From: an uncultured Collinsella sp.
GTDB taxonomy: Bacteria; Actinomycetota; Coriobacteriia; Coriobacteriales; Coriobacteriaceae
NCBI GenBank assembly: GCA_900543515.1
Contig: UQRW01000036.1
Location: 1-20,163, forward strand
Direction of reading: 5' to 3'
Length of the DNA: 20,163 nucleotides
The position numbers and the translations under genes were made by a program. Under the pieces are notes generated by a model, which did no database searches, was not told the origin of the DNA, and worked only from the letters and a program-made list of their open reading frames with translations. This document shows, piece by piece, positions 1-6,280 of the stretch. The first letter of the stretch is position 1. The number at the start of each line of letters is the position of its first letter.

Positions 1-80
1 TCACGACGGAGGCCACATTAAGTGGCCTCCTGTTCGTGCGGAACTCGCGATAAACCTAAGCCGGTGTCCCCACTCTCCCG
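1..80. repeat. Partial copy of structured intergenic repeat (copy 1)
   Basis: Positions 8-30 form a 9-bp hairpin (GGAGGCCAC, loop ATTAA, GTGGCCTCC). Four bases later comes the 16-mer CGTGCGGAACTCGCGA (35-50). The same hairpin, loop, 4-base spacer and exact 16-mer recur at 17755-17797 inside a 131-bp inverted repeat. One stem pair differs as G-C here and A-T there, which is a compensatory change. Any left outer arm would lie before the window. The bases after the 16-mer (about 51-80) only loosely resemble the right arm of the other copy. The function is unknown; it could be a REP-like or MITE-like element, or a structured RNA that ends in a hairpin. Confidence 0.6.
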
Positions 81-143
81 GGGCCTGCGGCTACTTGGTT
101 GTCGCATGCGGCTCGCTTTTCGGAACGGGGCTGATAATTCTAG

Positions 144-233
144 ATGCAAGGCGCTCTTGGTCGTTATGGGCCTGGGGCGTCTGTCTTATATAGGTAGATT
201 CCTTGCGGGTTCGAATCCCTCCGCTTGCTCACA
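144..233 (+). pseudogene. Degenerate tRNA-like sequence
   Basis: This stretch ends in a clear T-arm core, GGGTTCGAATCCC (207-219), followed by bases that could be the 3' acceptor strand (224-230) and CA rather than CCA. A 5-bp acceptor remnant (GCAAG 146-150 with CTTGC 224-228) and a D-stem GCTC/GGGC (153-156, 168-171) around a GG-containing loop can be drawn. The anticodon arm does not fold well in any register: one reading gives anticodon ATA with a T at position 37, another gives GTC with a weak stem. The variable region is also too long. A decayed tRNA gene fits best; a non-canonical RNA or a chance T-arm remains possible. A terminator hairpin follows at 238-271. Confidence 0.3.
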
Positions 234-237
234 AGAA

Positions 238-271
238 AAGCCTCCCGATCGGCTATGCGTTCGAGAGGCTT
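238..271 (-). terminator. Bidirectional terminator between tRNA-like sequence and tRNA-Gln
   Basis: A 7-bp stem AAGCCTC (238-244) / GAGGCTT (265-271) begins 7 bases past the tRNA-Gln 3' end. Read on the minus strand it is followed by TTTTCTT. Read on the plus strand the tail is GTTTCTTT, so it could also end a transcript from the tRNA-like sequence. Confidence 0.65.
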
Positions 272-278
272 GTTTCTT

Positions 279-353
279 TGGCTGGGACGGAGGGATTCGA
301 ACCCCCAACAGCCGGCACCAAAAACCGGAGTTCTACCGTTGAACTACGTCCCA
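279..353 (-). tRNA. tRNA-Gln (anticodon TTG)
   Basis: The 75-base gene folds as a complete cloverleaf. The acceptor TGGGACG pairs with the 3' strand, the D-arm carries the usual GG, and the anticodon stem CCGGT/GCCGG encloses the loop TTTTGGT with anticodon TTG. The T-loop is TTCGAAT, the discriminator base is G, and CCA is encoded (279-281 on the plus strand). U1 and the TTG anticodon are glutamine identity features and read CAA/CAG codons. Its T-arm shares a perfect 17-base inverted match (288-304 against 207-223) with the tRNA-like sequence upstream. Confidence 0.97.
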
Positions 354-391
354 ATGTGTGGTGTTGCCCAAAAGCAACTCGTTTAGTTTAC

Positions 392-1297
392 CTAATCTGC
401 GAGGGCATCGCAAACGCCATCGAGCAGGCGTACGGCGAGTGTCTGCGCGTCGCTGGCCGTGAAAGTGCCGTTGTAGCGCGTCATGCCCGTGAGCTCAATG
501 CGAATGCGAGCCGGCTTCTGCTGCGCGGCGACATTGGCAGTGCGGATGCGCTGGGCCAGGTTGTGACACTCGGCGAGGGCAATCGTGGCGCGCGGTGCGG
601 CGTCGGCGGGCAGCTCGTCGCTTGCGATTTCGAGCACCAGGTCAACGTCGGTTGGGACCTCGGAGTCGCAGAGCATCATGCCGCTGTTGTCGGTCGTTGC
701 CGTGGCGATATTCCACATGCGCGACGCAACACTGCGCGCGATGGGGTCCTCGCCGATAACGGCAATCTGGAAGCGCTCGAGCACGTTGGCGGCGCGAGCA
801 AAACCGATACGGGACTCGGCTTCGGTGACCGAGGGCTTGCCCTCCCACACATGGTGCAGGCGGTTGATGTAGGCGTAGGTGTCCTGGAAGGCCATGCCGT
901 CGGCAAACAGGCCGACATTTTCCTGGAACTGCTGCAGGGCGGCCTCGGTATGCGGACCAAAGTAGCCGTCGTCTTCGCCACAGGCAAAGCCCAAAACGTT
1001 GAGAGCGCGCTGCAGGGCCTGCACATCGGCGCCATGGAAATTGGGCATGCGCAGATAGAGAGTGCGGTCGCCCAGCTTATACGAAGCGTCTACAAGGGCG
1101 CTCCAGCAGGGGATATCGACGGCATGACCGGCAGCAAGGCCGCTGTCGAGCCTGAAGGTGCTGACGGCCTGCTCAGTGGTGGCTCCAAAGTACTTGTCGG
1201 TGACTTCGGCGGCATCAATCGTGTAGCCGAGCTGTAGGAGACGAGACTGCACGTCTTCGACGGCTGCTCCTTGCATGCCCGTTGTAATAGGTTCCAT
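392..1297 (-). CDS. CwlM-like peptidoglycan-binding protein with degenerate amidase-like C-terminus
   Basis: The protein has 301 residues and no signal peptide, so it is probably cytoplasmic. Two PG_binding_1-type repeats are visible, at about residues 5-62 and 85-142 (for example GYFGPHTEAALQQFQ). The linker ASYKLGDRTLY and the second repeat closely resemble, from memory, mycobacterial CwlM (Rv3915), a cytoplasmic amidase-fold protein that regulates MurA. The C-terminal third (about 170-300) looks like an eroded Amidase_3 domain: the HxGG zinc-binding motif is absent, while the closing pattern (ARIRIELTG, then LAVRLLDGVCDAL) resembles the end of that fold. ATG at 1297 follows GAAAGGGG at a suitable distance. 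A role in controlling cell-wall synthesis rather than cutting it is inferred. A plain peptidoglycan-binding domain protein is the safe call. Confidence 0.8.
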   Translation of the reverse strand: MEPITTGMQGAAVEDVQSRLLQLGYTIDAAEVTDKYFGATTEQAVSTFRLDSGLAAGHAVDIPCWSALVDASYKLGDRTLYLRMPNFHGADVQALQRALNVLGFACGEDDGYFGPHTEAALQQFQENVGLFADGMAFQDTYAYINRLHHVWEGKPSVTEAESRIGFARAANVLERFQIAVIGEDPIARSVASRMWNIATATTDNSGMMLCDSEVPTDVDLVLEIASDELPADAAPRATIALAECHNLAQRIRTANVAAQQKPARIRIELTGMTRYNGTFTASDAQTLAVRLLDGVCDALAD

Positions 1298-1435
1298 GAA
1301 CGAACCCCTTTCGGCGTACCATTCGTACTATTTGAGCGTCTGTCGGATAGACAACGCAAAGGGATGCATAAACATGCACTCAACAGTGTAGCAAGTTGTG
1401 CCTAAATACGCTGCTGACAGGTTTTATAACCCCCG

Positions 1436-2461
1436 TTAGTTAAGGCGCTCCACAAAGAAATCTGCCATGGAGAGGAACAGCTCGCGTGCGTGCGGATCAA
1501 GCTCAACGTTCTCGATGGCCGCTTTGGCCTTAGCGGTCAGGTCGAGCGCGTAAGTGTGGGCGTAATCGATGGAGCCGGTCTCCTGGAAGATCTCCACGGC
1601 GCGTGCGAGCTGCGCGGGATCATCGGTGCCCGAGGAAAGAATCGCCTCGACCTCGTCGTGGTGGCGCTCATCAGAGAGGGCGTGTACGGCGACAAGCGTG
1701 CGCTTGCCCTCGGTGATGTCGGTGCGGAAGTCCTTGTTGGCGGCTTCCTTAGTGCCGACAAGGTTGAGCAGGTCGTCCTGAATCTGAAAGGCGAGGCCTG
1801 TGTGTAGGCCAAAGGCGCGCAGCGCTTCGATTTGCTCATCGCTGCCGCCGCCGATAATGGCTCCGGCGGCAAGCGGCGTGGCTCCGCTGTAAAACGCGGT
1901 CTTGTGCGTCGCCATGTCCAGGTAGTCATCAACCGAGATATCAAAGCGCCCGTCACGGACCCAACCCAGGTCGAGCGCTTGACCCTCGATGGTGCGGACG
2001 ATCATCTCGGTAAGCTCGTGGAGCACGCGCAGCTTCACGTCGGACTCCAGCGTGGGGTCGTCGAGAACCGTCTTGGTGACCATGGTGAGCGCCAGGTCGC
2101 CGCAATTGATGGCAAGGCCCGTGCCCTCGGTAAGGTGCATGCAGGGCTTGCCTCGACGAAGCTGTCCGTTGTCGGCGATGTCGTCGTGGATCAGCGCGCC
2201 CGACTGGAAATGCTCGATAGCTGCCGCGGCGCTGCGGGCGCTCTCAAAGCTGCCGCCCACTGCGGTTGCGGCGAGCATGCAGATAAGCGGGCGGTGGCGC
2301 TTGCCGGCGTTGGCCGTAAAAGCCGAGAGCGGCGCATACAGGTAGCGCTCGATATCGGCAGAGGTCGCCTGTCCGTCAAAGAACGTGGCCAGATAGTCGT
2401 TAATCTGGTCAAAGTGCTGGGCTAAAAAGCTGGTAAACGGACTGGACACGGGTTCTCGCAT
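1436..2461 (-). CDS. Polyprenyl diphosphate synthase (trans-isoprenyl synthase family)
   Basis: This enzyme should condense isopentenyl diphosphate with allylic diphosphates in the cytoplasm to make lipid-carrier or quinone side-chain precursors. From the ATG at 2461 it has 341 residues, normal for the family. Visible motifs are GKRHRP (53-58), the first Asp-rich motif DDIAD (93-97) followed by LRRG, and the second Asp-rich region QIQDDLLN (227-234). The second motif ends in Asn rather than the usual Asp. The small residues Gly and Ala at -5 and -4 before the first motif, and the lack of an insertion inside it, suggest a C20 or longer product rather than farnesyl diphosphate. The frame is open to an upstream ATG at 2500, but there is no ribosome site there and the extra 13 residues are atypical. 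It may be cotranscribed with the CwlM-like gene 138 bases downstream. Confidence 0.88.
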   Translation of the reverse strand: MREPVSSPFTSFLAQHFDQINDYLATFFDGQATSADIERYLYAPLSAFTANAGKRHRPLICMLAATAVGGSFESARSAAAAIEHFQSGALIHDDIADNGQLRRGKPCMHLTEGTGLAINCGDLALTMVTKTVLDDPTLESDVKLRVLHELTEMIVRTIEGQALDLGWVRDGRFDISVDDYLDMATHKTAFYSGATPLAAGAIIGGGSDEQIEALRAFGLHTGLAFQIQDDLLNLVGTKEAANKDFRTDITEGKRTLVAVHALSDERHHDEVEAILSSGTDDPAQLARAVEIFQETGSIDYAHTYALDLTAKAKAAIENVELDPHARELFLSMADFFVERLN

Positions 2462-2574
2462 TCTTTCTGAGGTTGCGTTGATGCAATATGCAGACAACAT
2501 ATTGCCACATTAGGGCGTTTGGCGCGGCAGTTTTGGCGATTTGGGACAACGGGCGTGCGTTTGATGGAGCGCGC

Positions 2575-5025
2575 CTAAATCAGCCTAAAATGCTCGAGCG
2601 CCGCAACGACACCGTCGTGATCGACGGTGTCGGTCACGTAATCGGCCTTATCCTTGAGATAGTCCGGTGCATTGCCCATGGCGATACCGACATCGACGGC
2701 GTTCATCAGCGAGACGTCATTGCTGGCGTCGCCGATGCCGTATACGGTTCCGTGGTGGGGATCGAGGGCGTCGAGTACAGACTGGATGCCCCCGCGCTTC
2801 GTGCATTCGCGGGGCGAGATTTCGGTTACCTCGAGTTCGAGCTCGTTAAAGCACAGCAGCGGCTCAAGTGCCTTATCTTGAGCGATGTGGTTGGCGAGCG
2901 ATGTAGACATCAAGATCTTGTAGACACTGTAATGTTGCAGCTGCGTGACTGCATCGCCCAGGGTGCGCGCGTATCCGGGAGCATCGGTGGCATCGGCACT
3001 CATGCGCACGACGCCGTTGAGGCCCTCAAAGCGGATGACCTCGCCCGATTGCTCAAGGTAGGGGGCAAGACGCTGCAGCATACTGGGCGTCATCGACAGA
3101 TCGCGAATTGTGTGTCCGTCGATCTCGGCGTAACCGCCCGCAAGACAGACGATGCCGGTCCAGGGTAGCTCAAGAAGTTTGGGGTGGATGCAGCTGAGGG
3201 TGCGCCCTGTGCAGATGAAGGCCATGTTGCCGTTGGCGACAAACTCGCGGATTGCCTGCGAAACCGCCTCGTTGGGATAGGGGGAGAGGTCCCGCTCGTC
3301 TTCGGGAAGGTCTTGGGCGAGCCTGGGGTCTTGCCAGGCGAGCGTTCCGTCGATATCGAAGAAGCAGATATCGCCGCGCTTATGGGCTGCGCTGGCGGCA
3401 GGGGAGGCCGAGGTGGTGGGCACAAATTCCGGCTCGAGGCCCATGATCTGGTCAAAATGCTCTTTAACGCGGGGAACGGAGATGCCGATGATCACCTGGG
3501 CGGTCTTGCCCGTAATGATGAGGCCCTTGGCGCCCACCGCGACAAACGACGCGTTATCTGCAACGATGGAAGGGTCTGCGACCTCGACGCGCAGGCGCGT
3601 GGCGCAGTTGGTTGCGCCCACGATATTGCCAACGCCACCTAAAAGCTGAATTACCCGCTCAGCGAGGACGTGATCTTGATCGGATCGACTATTGACCTCG
3701 TCATTGGGAGATTGCTCTTTGGCAAAGTCGCTTCCCGTTAAACAATCGATTGCCGCGCGATTGGCGACATGATCCTCGCGGCCCGGAGTCTTAAGGTCAT
3801 AGACCAAGATGAGTGCTCGAAAACTAACAAAAAAGATGAGGCTAAAGGCAAGGCCGATACCGAGCGCCAAAAGATAGGCACCGGCATGCGTGCGCATGAG
3901 CGGAATAAAGTTGAAGGCTGCCATCTCCATCAGGCCGCCCGAGAAGATGCCGACGATGCCAAAGAGATTCATGGTTGTGGCAAGGCAAGACGATAAGACG
4001 GCGTAGAGCAAAAAGAGCCCGGGGTGGGTGAACATAAAGAGAAACTCGAGTGGCTCGGTAACGCCGCAAACCACCGAGGCGATGATGGCGGGAACAAGGA
4101 TGACCCTGAGGCCGGCGCGGCGCTCGGGTTTTGCGGTGGAGTAGAACGCAGCTGCGATGGCAGGAAGGCCAAAGAGCTTGACCCAGCCGGTGGCGGTAAA
4201 ACCGGCCCACGGCGCAAGCTCATTAAGGGGGCGCGTGCTATGGGAGAGGATGGGGAGCAAACTGCTCCACGTGGCGTAGATGCCGTCGTTAATGACCAGG
4301 TTGTCGTAGTAGATCGGCATGTAGAGCAGGTGGTGCAGGCCAAAGGGCTCGAGTGCTCGTTCTAAAAAGACAAAGATGCCCACGCCAAAGGGACCGACGC
4401 CTGCAAGCGCGTGACGCAGCGTATCGGTTACATCGTATACGTAGGGCACGATGGCGGCCGAGATAGCAGCAAGGGCAAACACGGCAAAAAAGCTGATGAG
4501 GTAGACCAGCGAGGAGCCCGAGAAGGTGCCGAGCCAATCGGGAACCTTGGCATCGTAGAAGCGGTCATGGATGGTGACGACGGTTGCCGATACCGCCAGC
4601 GGGCCGATAATGCCGGTGTCGAGCGTCTTGATGCCGTCGATGACGGTGATACCGCTGGCGGTGGTCAAAGATGACGGGTACTCAAGTCCAAGGTTGTCTC
4701 CGCTCAGCTTAATGATCTCGCTCAAAAAGAAGCAGTAGGCAAAATAGGCGACGAGAGCCTCGAGGCAGCAACGAGCCGGTTGTTTTTGGGCAAGACCGAT
4801 GGGCAGCGCTACGGCAAAAAGGAGCGGGAGGCGTTTAAAGACCGTCCACGAGCCGCGCTGGATGATGGTCCAAAAAACGTACCAAGGGGTTCCGTATACG
4901 GCGAGATCGCCGACGATGTCCGCAGTCGTTGCGAGAGCGGAGACGCCGACCATGAGGCCCGATATAGAAAACAGCATGGCGGGCGCGAACATTGCCCCGC
5001 CAAAGCGTTGGATTTTTTGCAGCAT
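2575..5025 (-). CDS. PTS EIICB (maltose/alpha-glucoside type) fused to Cof-type HAD phosphatase
   Basis: This 816-residue fusion should import a sugar and phosphorylate it. Residues about 3-415 are a membrane EIIC domain of the MalP/GlvC alpha-glucoside type: it starts MLQKIQRFGGAMF and carries GVTEPLEFLFMF (321-332) and LKTPGRE at its end. Residues about 450-525 are EIIB with the phosphorylated Cys474 in NCATRLR. After a short Ala/Ser/Thr-rich linker, residues about 550-816 form a Cof/type IIB HAD hydrolase with intact DIDGT (Asp557, Asp559), CTGR (605-608), Lys743 and GDASND (755-760). An EIICB of this family normally ends after EIIB. The start at 5025 has GGAAGG 7 bases upstream; an earlier ATG at 5070 has no ribosome site. 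No EIIA domain is present, so a separate EIIA is needed. The HAD domain may dephosphorylate the imported sugar phosphate; that is inference. Confidence 0.88.
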   Translation of the reverse strand: MLQKIQRFGGAMFAPAMLFSISGLMVGVSALATTADIVGDLAVYGTPWYVFWTIIQRGSWTVFKRLPLLFAVALPIGLAQKQPARCCLEALVAYFAYCFFLSEIIKLSGDNLGLEYPSSLTTASGITVIDGIKTLDTGIIGPLAVSATVVTIHDRFYDAKVPDWLGTFSGSSLVYLISFFAVFALAAISAAIVPYVYDVTDTLRHALAGVGPFGVGIFVFLERALEPFGLHHLLYMPIYYDNLVINDGIYATWSSLLPILSHSTRPLNELAPWAGFTATGWVKLFGLPAIAAAFYSTAKPERRAGLRVILVPAIIASVVCGVTEPLEFLFMFTHPGLFLLYAVLSSCLATTMNLFGIVGIFSGGLMEMAAFNFIPLMRTHAGAYLLALGIGLAFSLIFFVSFRALILVYDLKTPGREDHVANRAAIDCLTGSDFAKEQSPNDEVNSRSDQDHVLAERVIQLLGGVGNIVGATNCATRLRVEVADPSIVADNASFVAVGAKGLIITGKTAQVIIGISVPRVKEHFDQIMGLEPEFVPTTSASPAASAAHKRGDICFFDIDGTLAWQDPRLAQDLPEDERDLSPYPNEAVSQAIREFVANGNMAFICTGRTLSCIHPKLLELPWTGIVCLAGGYAEIDGHTIRDLSMTPSMLQRLAPYLEQSGEVIRFEGLNGVVRMSADATDAPGYARTLGDAVTQLQHYSVYKILMSTSLANHIAQDKALEPLLCFNELELEVTEISPRECTKRGGIQSVLDALDPHHGTVYGIGDASNDVSLMNAVDVGIAMGNAPDYLKDKADYVTDTVDHDGVVAALEHFRLI

Positions 5026-5066
5026 GTTCTGCCTTCCGAATATCGAGGCGCGTTGCGCGTGGGGAA

Positions 5067-5078
5067 ACATTTAAACAA
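5067..5078. promoter_or_regulatory. Operator-like site A (PTS-HAD promoter)
   Basis: Read on the minus strand this is TTGTTTAAATGT, matching the local consensus TTGTTTAAACAA at nine of twelve positions. It lies just downstream of a possible -10 box TACAAT (5086-5091, minus strand) and 41 bases before the PTS-HAD start codon, where a bound repressor would block transcription. No binding is proven. Confidence 0.5.
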
Positions 5079-5188
5079 TGGATTCATTGTAGAGGACCAG
5101 ACGATTGTCGTACCGGCAGTTTTGAGCGAAACCGATTTGGGCATGACAGAAACCGTCAACGGTTAAATCCTGTCGCTTTACCGATATT

Positions 5189-5219
5189 CGGTTTAAACAA
5201 CTTTAAGAAATGCTATCGT
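5189..5219 (+). promoter_or_regulatory. GntR-gene promoter with operator-like site B
   Basis: A plausible promoter has -35 TTTAAA (5192-5197), a 16-base spacer and an extended -10, TGC then TATCGT (5214-5219). The -35 lies inside the motif that reads TTGTTTAAACCG on the minus strand (5189-5200). The overlap suggests autoregulation by exclusion of RNA polymerase. Site A, for the divergent PTS gene, is centred 122 bp away. Confidence 0.5.
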
Positions 5220-5254
5220 GCCTAGCCGGAAATGAATAATGTAGAGGTGAAACA

Positions 5255-5974
5255 ATGCCAAAAGCGATATACGAAGGAATCTACCGAGAAATACGCTCGC
5301 GCATCATTAATGGGACCTATGCGTTTCAGGAGATGCTGCCAACCGAAGCCGAGCTGACCGCGGAGTTCGGATGCACTCGCAATACCGTCCGTCGCGCCTT
5401 GAGTATGCTGGCCGACGGGATGTTTGTGCAGCCCATACACGGCAAGGGCGTGCGCGTTATTTGGCTTAAGGGCGAAACCGACATGTTGGGCGCACTCGAA
5501 GAGGTTGAGTCGTTTGGCGAGTTTGCAAAGCGCAACAATGCCGTTGCATCGACGGACGTTAAGTCTTTTGAACATCTGGTCTGCACCGAGCAACTCTCTC
5601 GTCACCTGGGCTTTAAGGTGGGCGAGGAGTTGATTCGCGTGGTGCGCGTCCGTAGCCTTAACGGTAGCGCTCGCCAGGTGGACCACGGCTATTTTCTGGA
5701 GTCGATCGCCAAAGGCCTGACGCCCGAGATCGCTGCAAAGTCAATTTACGACTATCTGGAGCACAAACGCGGCGTCAAAGTGATGGCGAGTCGCCGTACG
5801 GTGAGCGTCGAGCTTGCCAACGATGAGGACTGCAGCTACTTGGACCTTGGCAAATACAACTGTGTCGCCGTCATGGAGAGCCAGTCATACACCTCGGATG
5901 GCATTTTGTTCGAGGTTACGCACGCCCGTACGCATCCTGAGATCTTCCACTACCGCGTCAACTCCAAGCGATAG
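5255..5974 (+). CDS. GntR/HutC-family transcriptional regulator, TreR-like
   Basis: The 239-residue protein has an N-terminal winged helix-turn-helix (about residues 3-70, including LPTEAELTAEFGCTRNTVRRAL) and a C-terminal UTRA effector domain (about 85-232). This is the layout of the HutC subfamily, to which the trehalose repressor TreR belongs; TreR-type proteins sense a phosphorylated sugar. ATG at 5255 follows AGAGGTG at good spacing. The gene is divergent from the PTS-HAD fusion and just upstream of the ABC operon, so it is the best candidate reader of the TTGTTTAAACAA-like sites. That motif shares TTGT/ACAA arms with the known TreR operator type. Because no trehalose-6-phosphate hydrolase gene is nearby, the ligand may be another sugar phosphate such as a maltose phosphate; that is inference. 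Confidence 0.88.
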   Translation: MPKAIYEGIYREIRSRIINGTYAFQEMLPTEAELTAEFGCTRNTVRRALSMLADGMFVQPIHGKGVRVIWLKGETDMLGALEEVESFGEFAKRNNAVASTDVKSFEHLVCTEQLSRHLGFKVGEELIRVVRVRSLNGSARQVDHGYFLESIAKGLTPEIAAKSIYDYLEHKRGVKVMASRRTVSVELANDEDCSYLDLGKYNCVAVMESQSYTSDGILFEVTHARTHPEIFHYRVNSKR

Positions 5975-6012
5975 CCGGCTAGCTCGCAGCCTGACGAGAC
6001 TCATGCCCTCAA

Positions 6013-6067
6013 AGAGAAAACGCCCGGTCAAACCGACGATGCATCGGCTTGACCGGGCGTTTTCTCT
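6013..6067. terminator. Strong terminator after the GntR gene
   Basis: A perfect 19-bp stem (6013-6031 with 6049-6067) has the core CGCCCGGTCAA and an inner CCGA/TCGG extension. The arms end in AAAA and TTTT stretches, so it can act in either direction. It separates the regulator from the ABC operon. Confidence 0.9.
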
Positions 6068-6085
6068 GCATTCAATAACAAATAA

Positions 6086-6192
6086 TTGTTTATACAAAAC
6101 TTGTCAAGTATCAAGTTGAAATTACCGTTCACCGAAGTTTTTCTACCGCTCTAGTAATACTTGTTCAAACAACTAGCCAAATAGCGTATCGT
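6086..6192 (+). promoter_or_regulatory. ABC-operon promoter with operator-like sites C and D
   Basis: Two copies of the shared motif occur: TTGTTTATACAA (6086-6097, site C) and TTGTTCAAACAA (6161-6172, site D, with perfect 5-bp arms). Site D contains a possible -35 TTCAAA (6164-6169), and a -10 TATCGT follows after 17 bases (6187-6192). This is the same -10 sequence as the GntR gene promoter. The sites are centred 75 bp apart, close to seven helical turns, which would allow looping. A separate inverted repeat AACTTG/CAAGTT lies at 6098-6117. Repression by the GntR protein is inferred. Confidence 0.55.
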
Positions 6193-6280
6193 ACAAATCA
6201 GCAAAAGGGGCAAAGTCCCCGAGCCAATCTCCGAAGGCGGCGGCAAAGGGTGCCGCCACGGTGTGAAAGGGTGGATTGTA

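Noticed and set aside
144..233. tmRNA 3' end
   Set aside because: No matching 5' tmRNA end and no tag reading frame can be found upstream within the window.
279..304. Integration site at the tRNA-Gln 3' end
   Set aside because: The repeated T-arm segment is inverted, does not include the acceptor end, and no integrase is present.
203..1237. Open frame of 344 codons on the plus strand, over the tRNA and the CwlM-like gene
   Set aside because: It runs through a tRNA gene and is the antisense shadow of a gene with clear domains.
5026..5070. Upstream ATG at 5070 as the start of the PTS-HAD gene
   Set aside because: No ribosome site; the extra 15 residues fall over operator site A, whereas ATG 5025 has GGAAGG and the family N-terminus.
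5255..5974. Calling the GntR gene treR outright and the PTS a trehalose importer
   Set aside because: Domain order EIIC-EIIB and the N-terminal motif fit MalP/GlvC rather than TreP, and no trehalose-6-phosphate hydrolase is nearby.
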